Positions 31,090-38,885 of a DNA stretch of 38,885 nt are shown one piece after another. Position numbers and translations under genes: made by a program. The number at the start of each line of letters is the position of its first letter. Within the stretch, counting starts at the first letter, position 1. Source of the DNA: Selenomonadaceae bacterium (GTDB lineage Bacteria > Bacillota > Negativicutes > Selenomonadales > Selenomonadaceae); contig JAFVBP010000355.1 of assembly GCA_017479925.1 (NCBI GenBank), positions 1-38,885 of the forward strand. Direction: 5' to 3'. Under the pieces are notes generated by a model. That model did no database searches. It saw nothing but the letters and a program-made list of their open reading frames with translations, and was not told the DNA's origin.

Positions 31090-32262
31090 TTAACTCCGAT
31101 ACTCGTCGGCAAGTTTTTTGAACAGCGGCAGTGAACGTTCGATCGTCGAAGTTTTGATGCAGTAAGCGGCACGGAAATAGCCGGGAGCACCGAAATCCGC
31201 GCCGGGCACCAACAGTAAATCGAATTTTTTGGCACGTTCGCAGAAGGCGTAATCGTCCGCCTCCAACGCTTTGGGGAACAGGTAGAACGCGCCTTGAGGT
31301 TTGACGCACTCGAAGCCCGCCGCAATCAAGCCGTCGTACAAAAGTTTGCCGTTGCGCTCGTAAGGCGTGATGTCGACGGATTTGCCCGCGCATTTTGCAA
31401 CGACCAACTGCCACAGACTCGGCGCGTTTACGTGTGTCAAAACTCGTGCGGCACCCGCGACGGCACCGAAAATTTTATCGAAGTCCGAAACTTTGTCGGG
31501 CACGACGATATAACCGATGCGTTCGCCCGGCAACGAAAAACTTTTGCTGAACGAATAACAAACCAGTGTGTTCGCGTAAAAATCGGGCACCCAGGGAACT
31601 TCGACGCCGTAAGCAAGTTCGCGATACGGCTCGTCGCAAATCAAAAAGATGTCGCGACCCTGCGCGTTGAGAATTTCGGCAAGTTTGGCGATTGTCTCAC
31701 GCGAATAAACCGCGCCGCTCGGATTGTTCGGCGAATTGATGATGACCGCCTTCGTCTTCGGCGACAAAAGTTTTTGAAAATCGTCGAAGTCAATCTGCCA
31801 ATCTTCGGGACGCGGCTTGACGACCTTCAGCTCGGCACCGACCGACTCGACGAAAACTTTGTATTCGGGGAAATACGGCGCGAACGTGATAAACTCGTCG
31901 CCGACTTCAGCCAACGCCTTGAAGCAAATCGTAATCGCGGCGGCGGCTCCGCTCGTGACGAAAATATTTTTGCCCGCGAACTTTTGACCGAATCGGGCGT
32001 TGATGCTTTGCGCAATCGTTTCGCGAACATGCGGGTTGCCGGGCGCGACCGTGTAGCCGTGAACCGCCGACGGCTCGCAATTCTGCAGGATGTCAATCGC
32101 CGCGTCGCGAACGAATTCGGGCGTCGGGACATTCGGGTTGCCCAAGCTGAAATCGAAAATGTTTTCTTCGCCGACCTCGGCGGCACGTTTGCGACCGAAT
32201 TCAAAAATCGTGCGAATCGTGGACTTCTTCGTACCAAGCTCGTACATTTTGGCGGAAACCAT
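31090..32262 (-). CDS. PLP-dependent class I/II aminotransferase
   Basis: A 390-residue fold-type I aminotransferase. Key regions are FDFSLGNPNVPTPEFV near 38, FVTSGAAAAITICFKAL near 100, IINSPNNPSGAVYS near 172, ICDEPYRELAYG near 203 (PLP-binding Asp) and CYSFSKSFSLPGERIGY near 230 with the Schiff-base Lys. The Arg that binds the substrate carboxylate is in APGYFRAAYCI near 365. It is probably an aspartate- or alanine-type enzyme; the substrate is not certain. AAGGAG lies 7 bases before the ATG and is formed by the last codons of the upstream glycosyltransferase, exactly as at the other junctions of this cluster. Confidence 0.9.
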   Translation of the reverse strand: MVSAKMYELGTKKSTIRTIFEFGRKRAAEVGEENIFDFSLGNPNVPTPEFVRDAAIDILQNCEPSAVHGYTVAPGNPHVRETIAQSINARFGQKFAGKNIFVTSGAAAAITICFKALAEVGDEFITFAPYFPEYKVFVESVGAELKVVKPRPEDWQIDFDDFQKLLSPKTKAVIINSPNNPSGAVYSRETIAKLAEILNAQGRDIFLICDEPYRELAYGVEVPWVPDFYANTLVCYSFSKSFSLPGERIGYIVVPDKVSDFDKIFGAVAGAARVLTHVNAPSLWQLVVAKCAGKSVDITPYERNGKLLYDGLIAAGFECVKPQGAFYLFPKALEADDYAFCERAKKFDLLLVPGADFGAPGYFRAAYCIKTSTIERSLPLFKKLADEYRS

Positions 32263-32266
32263 AAAA

Positions 32267-33334
32267 TCACTCCTTGCTTTTGAGTTGCCGAATTTCGTTT
32301 TCCAGCGCGGCAATTCGCTGATACAGCAGATTTATTTTGAAGCGATAAACGCTTGCCTTGCCAAGAATTGTTGCCGTCAATGCGGGCGAAAAATCTTCCG
32401 CCGCAAGCTCTCGCCGAAAAATTTCGTCGAACACGTGAAACGGAAATTGCCCGTAAGCTTTCATGAAATACCAAATGCACTCGTTGACGCAAAGATCCAG
32501 CGCGGCGTATTTAATTTCGGGCTGCTGTTGAAAAAACGGACGTGCGCTCAAAAATTTTTCCATGTACTCGAAGCCCGTGCGCAGTGCCCGCAAATGTTTT
32601 TTCAAGTAATCGGTCAAAGTATCGCTCTTGTGCGACAGCGAATCGCCGATAAGACGGTAGCGGTTGACGACATACGGCACGCGAACAATTCTTTCCGCCG
32701 TGAAAACCAGGCAACAGGTAAACAGCATGTCCTGAATCAAATTTTCGGTGAAGTGCAAATCGTTTCTTATCACGCAGTCGCGGCGAATCAGTTTCGATCA
32801 GATGTTCCAAAGAAATCGTTTCTGCGTGCAATCGACGACTCTTTTTGCAACGTCGAATTCAATCAAAGTCGGCTTGTCGACGAAACCGCCGCGTTGATAG
32901 CTGTACGGTTGAATTTTCGCCAAGACTTCAGCGTCGTTGAAAAATTGCGTCGGAACCTGATAATACTTTTCGCAGGCGACAACGTCCGCGTCAAAATCTT
33001 TCGCCGTCGTGTAAAGTTTCTCGATCGCATCGGGAGTGATTGCGTCGTCGTTGTCCAAAATCAACAGATATTCGCCGCGTGAAAATCGCACGCCCATGTT
33101 GCCCGGCAAACCGGGACTGCCCGAATTTGCAAGCGTCCTTTCAAGACGAAGCCGCCCGTCGAATTTCGGCATGTAACTTTCGACGACTTGAGCACTTGAA
33201 TCGGTCGAACAGTCGTCGACAACGATAACTTCAAAATCCTGAAACGTCTGCGCCAAAATGCTGTCGAGACATTCGCCGATGTATTTTTCCGCGTTGTACA
33301 GCGGGATAATCACCGATACGGCGGGCATTTGCAT
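32267..33334 (-). pseudogene. GT2 glycosyltransferase A, interrupted by in-frame TGA
   Basis: The frame starts MQMPAVSVIIPLYNAEKYIGECLDSILAQTF, the GT2 nucleotide-sugar start, with ILDNDDAITPDAIEKL near 98 as the DxD region. It runs to codon 178, meets TGA at 32798-32800, and continues in the same frame to a normal end (ALENEIRQLKSKE). The reading is FLWNI-stop-SKLIRRD; the paralogue at 34451-35563 has LPWNFWLQFVRRN, so the TGA stands where Trp is expected (TGG to TGA). Full length would be 355 residues. It is the last of four tandem copies, and its final codons form the ribosome binding site of the aminotransferase. Either a nonsense-inactivated cassette or a readthrough gene. Confidence 0.85.
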
Positions 33335-33338
33335 AAAA

Positions 33339-34445
33339 TCACTCCTCGCGTTTGAGTCGCCGAATTTCGTCTTCAAGTTCGGCAATGCGGCTTTGAGTTT
33401 GCTTGACAATTTGGTTGAGTTGAAAATTTTGTTGTTGCGTCAGAAACAGCTGTTTTTGCAGTGTGTTGGCAAGGCTGAACAGGTACGCGTTCAGATAACG
33501 TGATTTTTCGTCGCGCCGTGGAAACTGCCGATCGAAAATCGAATAAACTTCCTGCGGTTTTAACGCGGTACAAGCGGGAAATATCGTTTTGAAACAATAA
33601 TTCGCGACGTGTTCAATCCAAGCGTAACCGAAATGCGGATTTTGCTCGAAGAACTCGTATTTGTCCGCGACGGCACAGAAAAATTCTTCACCGTCAATCA
33701 GCGGCGTCATGTGATATTTTATCAGTTCGGCGGCGGATTTCTTTTTGCGCGTCAAAGAATTCGGATTGTCGCGGTTCACGTAAACGACATTCGGAGCAGA
33801 CAGAATTTTTTTCGCGGCGCACAAAACTTCCATCGTCCAAAAATCGTCTTCGCTGACTTTAATTTGCGGGAAAGCAATTTCTTCGGCGGTCAAAAAATTT
33901 CGCCGCAAAAACTTCAGCCACGGCATCACGCGCAAATTGCCGCTGAAAAAAAGTTTCATCCTTTCGGCAACATCCTCCGACAAGAAAATCGGCGCGGTCA
34001 AATTGTCGTTCCGCAAAAAATTCGTGAACTTCGTCGCCTCGCGTCCGTCGTCGCCTTTGAACCTCGTGAAACATTTGTGCATGTAAACAACATCTGCGTC
34101 AAACTTCGTCGCAAGCGCGTGCATTTCTTCAAGAGCCGTCGAAGTAATTAAGTCGTCGTTGTCCATGAAGTAAACGTATTCGCCGCACGAAAAATTCAGC
34201 CCGATATTTCGCGGAACGCCGGGGTTGCCGTGATTTTTTCGCGTCTTTACGAGATTGAGCCGCCCGTCAAATTTCGACGTGTAACTTTCGACAATAGCCG
34301 CACTTGAATCGGTCGAACAATCATCGACAACTACAACTTCAAAATCCGCAAACGTCTGCGCCAAAATGCTGTCGAGACATTCGCCGATATATTTTTCCGC
34401 GTTGTACAGCGGGATAATCACCGATACGGCAGGAATTTTTTGCAA
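33339..34445 (-). CDS. GT2 glycosyltransferase B (the intact copy)
   Basis: A 368-residue protein and the only uninterrupted member of the cluster. It has the GT-A fold start PAVSVIIPLYNAEKYIGECLDSIL, FEVVVVDDCSTDSSAAIVESY near 40, YVYFMDNDDLITSTALEEMHAL near 97 with the metal-binding DND, and an acceptor-side region PWLKFLRRNFLTAEEI near 175. The C-terminal tail is helical and charged (QQQNFQLNQIVKQTQSRIAELEDEIRRLK), a likely coiled coil shared by all four copies. The TTG at 34445 is preferred over a GTG at 34454 because AAGGAG is 8 bases before it and it aligns with the starts of the other copies. It adds a sugar to a surface glycan (inference). Confidence 0.9.
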   Translation of the reverse strand: MQKIPAVSVIIPLYNAEKYIGECLDSILAQTFADFEVVVVDDCSTDSSAAIVESYTSKFDGRLNLVKTRKNHGNPGVPRNIGLNFSCGEYVYFMDNDDLITSTALEEMHALATKFDADVVYMHKCFTRFKGDDGREATKFTNFLRNDNLTAPIFLSEDVAERMKLFFSGNLRVMPWLKFLRRNFLTAEEIAFPQIKVSEDDFWTMEVLCAAKKILSAPNVVYVNRDNPNSLTRKKKSAAELIKYHMTPLIDGEEFFCAVADKYEFFEQNPHFGYAWIEHVANYCFKTIFPACTALKPQEVYSIFDRQFPRRDEKSRYLNAYLFSLANTLQKQLFLTQQQNFQLNQIVKQTQSRIAELEDEIRRLKREE

Positions 34446-34450
34446 GTAAG

Positions 34451-35563
34451 TCACTCCTTGCTTTTGAGTCGATTGAGTTCGGCTTCAAGTTCGGCAATGC
34501 GGTTTTGAGTCTGCTTAACAATTTGATTGAGTTGAAAATTTTGTTGACGAACTTGCCCAAGTTGCAAGCGGTAAATGTTCAGTGCGTTGAAGATGAACGC
34601 CGCCAACGCCGTGTCGGAGCCGTCAAATTCTCTGCGTAAAATTTCGTCGAGTGCAAGCGCGGGAATTTTCGCGTAAAACGAATTCAGATTTTCCGCCAAG
34701 GTCGAAATCAGCATGTTAAAGAACATGTACTTCAAATTCGGGTGCGCGGCAAGAAAGTCGCGTTTACTCAAAAATTCGTCGAGGTGTCGAACGCCGAGCT
34801 TGATCGCCTTGACGTTGCGGTGAAAGCGTTGTTGCGCGTCCATCTTTTGGAACACGGCGGAGCCTTCGCGCTTGCGATAAAAGTAAACCACGTTCGGGAC
34901 GACAACATATTTTTCGGGCGCAACACAGCTCGCACATTGTAAAGAGCATGTCTTGAGCGGCGGCGTCGGGCAAGCGTATTTCATTTTCGATCAAAAAATT
35001 TCGGCGAACGAATTGCAACCAAAAATTCCAGGGCAATTTTTTCGCCGCGAACAGCTGAACGCGTTTCGCAATGTCCGTGCTCAAAATGGCGGGTTACTTC
35101 ACATTCAAACTTCGGTGCGTGAAGTGATATCGGCTTTAAGTTGACTGCGTTTTTGAGCGTCGTGCCAAATGTTATCAGGAACTTGATATAATTTTTCGCA
35201 GTGAACAACGTCCGCATTGAAACTTTCGGCAATTTTGTGGAGTTCCTCAAAAGCGGTCGGCGTTATCGCGTCGTCGCTGTCCAAAAAGAAAACATATTTG
35301 CCGCGTGAGAGTTCAAGACCTCTGTTGCGCGGAATACTGCCGCCGCCGTTCGATTTTTTCTTTAAAACGGAAATGCTGAGCCGCCCGCCGAATTTCGGCA
35401 TGTAACTTTCGACAACTTTAACGCTGTCGTCGGTCGAGCAATCGTCGACAACGATAACTTCAAAATTCGTGAACGTCTGCGCCAAAATGCTGTCGAGACA
35501 TTCGCCAACGTATTTTTCGACGTTGTATAGCGGGACAATCACGGATACGGCGGGCATTTGCAT
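34451..35563 (-). pseudogene. GT2 glycosyltransferase C, multiple frameshifts
   Basis: Three open pieces in different frames together give a complete paralogue. The first runs MQMPAVSVIVPLYNVEKY to ADITSRTEV (stop at 35105-35107). The second continues PAILSTDIAKRVQLF...RNFLIENEIRLPD to CELCCAR. The third goes from KYVVVPNVVYFYRKREGSA to the shared coiled-coil tail ending LNRLKSKE. The second break is one extra A in AAAAA near 34914 (four A would give CCARKYVVVPNV, as in copy D's CCAQRYLVVPNV). Around 35096-35107 at least two changes are needed, since all three frames are closed or wrong there. The start, ribosome binding site and both ends are preserved. Confidence 0.85.
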
Positions 35564-35567
35564 AAAA

Positions 35568-36756
35568 TCACTCCTTGCGTTTTAGTCGGTCAAGTTCTGC
35601 CTGCAGTTCGGTCAGGCGGCTTTGAGCTTGTGCGGCAAGTTGGTTGAGTCGGAAATTTTGTTGACGCGCCTGCCCAAGTTGCAAGCGGTAAACATTCAGC
35701 GCGTTGAAGATAAAGGCCGTCAACGCCGTGTCGCAATCGTCAATTTCTTTGCGTAAAAGTTCGTCGAGCGCGTGAGCGGGAATTTTTTCGTAAACCTTGT
35801 CGAGGCGACCGAGAATTGACGTCACGAACATTTGAAACAGCTGATATTTCAGATCTGCGCGACGGGCGAAAAGTTCTTGCCCGTTCAAAAATTCGTCAAG
35901 GCAAGTCATACCAATTTTCAACGTCAGCGTATACTTGTGAATCAATTTCGCGACATCAAAATTCTCGCGAATCGCCGAACCTTCGCGCAGGCGGTACAGA
36001 TAAAAAACGTTCGGGACGACCAGGTACCTTTGCGCACAACAGAATTCGCACATGGTAAACAGCAAGTCTTCGGCGTGAACGTTGGCAAATTTAATTTCGT
36101 TGTCGACGACAAAACGGCGGCGAACAAGTTGCAGGCAAACGCTCCACGTCAACCACCGCTTGACGAAATCGAGCATTCGTTGCTCAAGGTCGGCGGTCAA
36201 CAGCGTCGGCTCCGTGATGAAAATTTTATCCCGCGTCGGTCAACTGTAAGGCGTCAAAGTTTTGCGATATTCAGCGTCGTTATAAAATTCGTCGGGCAAC
36301 TGGTACCACTTTTCGCAGTGCACAACGTCCGCGTCGAAATTCTTTGCAAGCGTGTAAAGTTCCTCAAAAGCGGTCGGCGTTATCGTGTCGTCGGGGTCGA
36401 CGAAAGCCAGATATTCGCCGCAGGAAAATTCGATGCCCTTGTTGCGCGGCAAACCGGCACCGCCCGAATTTTTTTTCATGCGCGTGAGTTTGAGCCGCCC
36501 GTCAAATTTCGACATGTAACTTTCGACAACGGCGACGCTTGAATCGGTCGAACAGTCGTCGACGACAATGACCTCGAAGTCTTGCAACGTCTGCGCCAAA
36601 ATGCTGTCGAGACATTCACCAACGTATTTTTCGACGTTGTACAGCGGCACTATGACCGAAATTGTCGGAACGAAGCAACGGGGGGGGCATCATCTTTTGC
36701 GAAACCGTCGACGAACTTGCGTTTTCGCGTGACGGTTCAAATTTGCGTTTTGCCAA
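35568..36756 (-). pseudogene. GT2 glycosyltransferase D, poly-C phase switch (off) and in-frame TGA
   Basis: Translation should begin at the TTG at 36756 (AAGGAG 8 bases upstream) and reads MAKRKFEPSRENASSSTVSQKMM, an extension not found in the other copies, followed by a run of eight C (36680-36687 on the plus strand as G). With eight C the frame closes soon after; with seven it continues PPRCFVPTISVIVPLYNVEKY into the GT2 domain. A second lesion, TGA at 36240-36242, interrupts TPYS-stop-PTRDK in the same frame, after which the gene runs open to its normal end (LDRLKRKE). With C7 and a sense codon it would be 395 residues. It is the promoter-proximal copy, 30 bases after the phosphoethanolamine transferase. 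Confidence 0.85.
36680..36687 (-). repeat. homopolymer C8 tract in the 5' coding region
   Basis: Eight consecutive G on the plus strand (C on the coding strand) directly after ATG ATG, at codons 24-26 of glycosyltransferase D. It is by position and type a slipped-strand contingency tract. Confidence 0.75.
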
Positions 36757-36786
36757 AGAAATCACTCCTTTTGTAGTGACAAGTTT

Positions 36787-38667
36787 TTACGGCGCGGTGT
36801 CTTCTGTCAACTTGTGTTGACCCAACATCGTCGTCAAAGTTTCACGCGTGAACTTGTATTCGGGCGACGAAAAATCCTGCGCGGCGTCGTAGCGGTTTGA
36901 CTTCGCATTAATCAGCCCGCAGAACGTGTCGTAAAACATGTCGTTTGTAAAATATTCGTCGCGGCGACTTTCAAGCGTCGAAACTTTGTCGGGGAAAATT
37001 TTTTCGTATTCGGGCGACAGGTAGACGAACATCGGCACGCGCAACATCTCAAAGCGGAACACGTCGGGATTGTGCGAAATCTCCAGATCTTCGCCGTGGT
37101 CGGAAAAGTAAACCATTGCCCGCAAGTTCAAGTTCGCCCGTGCGTAATCGAAAATCTTCGACAGCACAAAGTCCGTGTACAGAATCGAATTCGCGTAACT
37201 CGGTGCCGCCAACATCATGCCCGTGCCGTCGCGGGTCGTCCACTTCTTGAAGCGGCGCGGGTAACGGCTGTTGTAGTAAATATGGCTGCCCATCAGGTGA
37301 AGCACGATAAAATTGTTTTCGTTCGGATTGACGCGGTCGAAGAACTTTAACAGAATTTCGTCCTCAAGTTCGCTGAAGTCGAAGGCGTCGTCCGTCCATT
37401 CGGACACGTCGGCGGTCTTTGCGACGAGCGTAATCGCGCTGTCGAATTCGCCGTAACGTCCCTGGTTGCTGAACCAGTAAGTTTTATAACCCGCCTTGCG
37501 CGCCGCGTCGACAATCGACACGGAGTCGAAAAATTCTTTGTCGTTGTACTGACTTTGTTCGGTCAAAGCGCGTTGCAACACGGGCACGGTTTGCGTCCAC
37601 GAGGCGTAGACATTTCGGAAGATAATAAACGTTCCGTCGGCGGGCGTCAAGTTAGGCACGTTGTCGGGCGTCGCTTTGTAATCGGGATTGATTTTCGCGT
37701 TTGACGGCAATTCGGCGACGGGCGAAATCTTTTCGAGCTTGCTGTCGAGCCAAGGCGTGTCGTCGAACGGGAACTGCGGATTGTACGCGTGCATGTAAGT
37801 TCGGCTTGCACTTTCGCCGATGACGAAAATCACCGTGCCCGTCGAGTGCGCCGCCAAAGTTTTCGACGCGTCAACTTTCATGTCGGCAAGTCGTGCTTCG
37901 CGACCTTCGCTGAAACGTTGATTCTGCGCGGCGTAATCGGCAACCGTCGCCCAAAGATTCGCCATTGACGTTTGCGGAGCGTAGTAAATCAACGCGGACA
38001 AACTCCCGATTAACGCAATCGCCGCCGCCGAAATTTTTTTGCCGTCGAGTTCAAGCCGTCGACCGAAATTCACGTGTGCTTTGAACGCGAATTTCAATAA
38101 AATCATCAACGTCAACGAAATCGCCGCCAAAACAGGCAAGCCGAGCATTGCGCGCAAAAATTCGCCTGCCTCGTGCCAATTCGTCATGTACAACGCCATC
38201 AGCGACGCGGGCGACAAACAATGCCACGTCATGCAGTAATAGACCAGTTCGACGAGCGGCACCGTCCAGCAGACGAAGTTCAACGTGCACATCAAAATTG
38301 CCGCGAACGAAAATTTTTTCGTTGACATGAGCAAAACTTCAGCCGCCGTCAGCGAAATGAAAATCGCCGTGCCGACCGCGAAGTCATAATAAATCAGCGA
38401 CATGAACCACTGTCGCTGATATGTCCACGTATACAAAAGCGGGAACATTGCGCACCACGCCAGCCCCGTCAGCAAATTCGGCAGGTGTCGGCGATTGAAA
38501 ATTTCCGTGCTTGAGGCGAATTGAATCATCCACAGCAGCGCGACCGTCGCGGGTATCGGCGGCAAAAAATACTGCGGCGCGGCAGGTTGCCCGATGTCGA
38601 TGTAAAACACTTCGCATAGGTAATAGTACAATCCCGCGCAGAGCAAAAACTTTTGATTGTCGGACAT
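36787..38667 (-). CDS. lipid A/LPS phosphoethanolamine transferase-like membrane sulfatase-fold protein
   Basis: A 626-residue protein with about five or six N-terminal membrane segments (to about 235), then a periplasmic alkaline-phosphatase-type domain. GTVIFVIGESASRTYMHAYNP near 280 holds the first metal-binding Glu. NVYASWTQTVPVLQRALTEQ near 350 matches the EptA/CptA nucleophile-Thr region. VLHLMGSHIYYNSRYP near 465 and VYFSDHGEDLEIS near 522 provide the remaining metal ligands. EptA-family enzymes move phosphoethanolamine from phosphatidylethanolamine to lipid A or LPS core, which implies an outer membrane. The ATG at 38667 is chosen; a GTG three codons earlier is possible. It is the first gene of the surface-glycan operon. 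Confidence 0.88.
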   Translation of the reverse strand: MSDNQKFLLCAGLYYYLCEVFYIDIGQPAAPQYFLPPIPATVALLWMIQFASSTEIFNRRHLPNLLTGLAWCAMFPLLYTWTYQRQWFMSLIYYDFAVGTAIFISLTAAEVLLMSTKKFSFAAILMCTLNFVCWTVPLVELVYYCMTWHCLSPASLMALYMTNWHEAGEFLRAMLGLPVLAAISLTLMILLKFAFKAHVNFGRRLELDGKKISAAAIALIGSLSALIYYAPQTSMANLWATVADYAAQNQRFSEGREARLADMKVDASKTLAAHSTGTVIFVIGESASRTYMHAYNPQFPFDDTPWLDSKLEKISPVAELPSNAKINPDYKATPDNVPNLTPADGTFIIFRNVYASWTQTVPVLQRALTEQSQYNDKEFFDSVSIVDAARKAGYKTYWFSNQGRYGEFDSAITLVAKTADVSEWTDDAFDFSELEDEILLKFFDRVNPNENNFIVLHLMGSHIYYNSRYPRRFKKWTTRDGTGMMLAAPSYANSILYTDFVLSKIFDYARANLNLRAMVYFSDHGEDLEISHNPDVFRFEMLRVPMFVYLSPEYEKIFPDKVSTLESRRDEYFTNDMFYDTFCGLINAKSNRYDAAQDFSSPEYKFTRETLTTMLGQHKLTEDTAP

Positions 38668-38697
38668 GGAGACCACTTTTCGGAAAAATTTTCGGCG

Positions 38698-38703
38698 ATT
38701 ATA
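38698..38703 (-). promoter_or_regulatory. -10 box of the surface-glycan operon
   Basis: TATAAT on the minus strand about 30 bases before the phosphoethanolamine transferase start; the -35 region is weak. Confidence 0.5.
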
Positions 38704-38751
38704 TCACACGCGACGAAACTTTTCAGCACGAACGCAATGGTGTTGATTTTT

Positions 38752-38885
38752 ATGACGAAAATTCATCCCGAAACGGGCGAGATTTTGTATCGCGATATTC
38801 GACCGTTTGAATTCACTTTTCGCGGCGAAAAAATTACCGTCGACATGACCGGCTGTTTCGGACTATGCGTTACGAATCATGAAGG
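38752..38885 (+). CDS. MqsA-family antitoxin-like protein (3' part outside window)
   Basis: The first 44 residues are visible: MTKIHPETGEILYRDIRPF, then FTFRGEKITVDMTG. The pattern ETGE-x-L-x-RD-x-RPF-x-x-x-(Y/F)-(K/R)-G-x-x-x-x-VD-(L/M) is that of the MqsA-type antitoxin or zinc-finger/HTH family. In these proteins a DNA-binding HTH follows and the partner toxin gene is adjacent, but both would be beyond the edge. An in-frame ATG at 38737 is an alternative start; no strong ribosome binding site distinguishes them. It is divergent from the surface-glycan operon. Confidence 0.6.
   Translation, partial: MTKIHPETGEILYRDIRPFEFTFRGEKITVDMTGCFGLCVTNHE

Noticed and set aside
32798-32800. Selenocysteine at the in-frame TGA
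   Set aside because: The paralogue has Trp, not Cys, at this site, and no SECIS-like hairpin is apparent after it.
30180-33082. Three long plus-strand frames opposite znuA-like, aminotransferase and GT genes
   Set aside because: Shadows of well-supported minus-strand genes with full family motifs.
32798-36242. UGA reassigned to Trp in this organism
   Set aside because: Other genes in the window (DUF1850, hlyD, the GT2 copies themselves) end in TGA and Trp is written as TGG throughout.
1-38885. Blaming all frame breaks on poor sequence quality
   Set aside because: Many long genes (hypF, both exporters, gltX, hlyD, the phosphoethanolamine transferase) are perfectly open; breaks cluster in the GT2 array, apart from the T6 run in the permease, which could still be an error.

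Overview
The window looks like a chromosomal segment of a Gram-negative-type (diderm) Firmicute, most likely a member of the Negativicutes (Selenomonas-like). This is an inference from gene content. Firmicute-style genes (flotillin FloA with a short NfeD, long-form HPF, a 59-residue S21, strong GGAGG ribosome binding sites, frequent TTG and GTG starts) sit beside genes that need an outer membrane (a type I secretion cassette, a lipid A/LPS-type phosphoethanolamine transferase, many glycosyltransferases). No ribosomal RNA, prophage, transposase or CRISPR array is visible. Two tRNA genes are present: Gly-CCC and Pro-GGG.

Layout. 1-5263: a Tat-signal GH13 glucosidase cut by the window edge, a DUF1850 protein, a frameshifted ZnuB-type metal permease, an EamA exporter and a cbiF-cbiG cobalamin pair. 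5368-9753: a short flagellin, repeat-rich DNA abutting tRNA-Gly, a double zinc-ribbon protein, an RpiB-like isomerase with an altered active-site residue, and a DUF2971 protein with a small membrane partner. 9878-20321: floA and nfeD, then a minus-strand operon of two different type I secretion ABC exporters around a single HlyD adaptor, followed by two glycosyltransferases. 20465-22677: rpsU, hpf and two CheX-like genes. 22858-28898: DUF4127, hypF, gltX and an orphan dhaL. 29009-29914: a LysR regulator. 30026-38667: one long minus-strand operon (eptA-like, four tandem GT2 glycosyltransferases, an aminotransferase, a ZnuA-like lipoprotein, tRNA-Pro, terminator). 38752-38885: the start of an MqsA-like antitoxin gene.

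The most unusual part is the GT2 cluster (32267-36756). Its four genes share the same start region, the same coiled-coil tail and the same junctions, but only one copy is open. Two others carry an in-frame TGA where a Trp-like residue is expected, one has several frameshifts, and the promoter-proximal copy also has a run of eight C near its start that puts the gene out of frame; a run of seven would restore it. This looks like a phase-variable surface-glycan locus with a reservoir of silent cassettes. The idea is an inference; the lesions are directly visible.

A second theme is the intergenic DNA. Three repeat families recur: heptanucleotide arrays of the form TTNNNNA ending in TTGCAGTT, a hairpin with the core CGCTTTTAAAGCG next to GGAACA, and a three-hairpin element whose stems differ between copies by compensating changes. 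In three places such an element is flanked by a duplication of the preceding gene's 3' end (11, 36 and about 50 bp), so the gene's stop codon, or the next gene's ribosome binding site, is kept.
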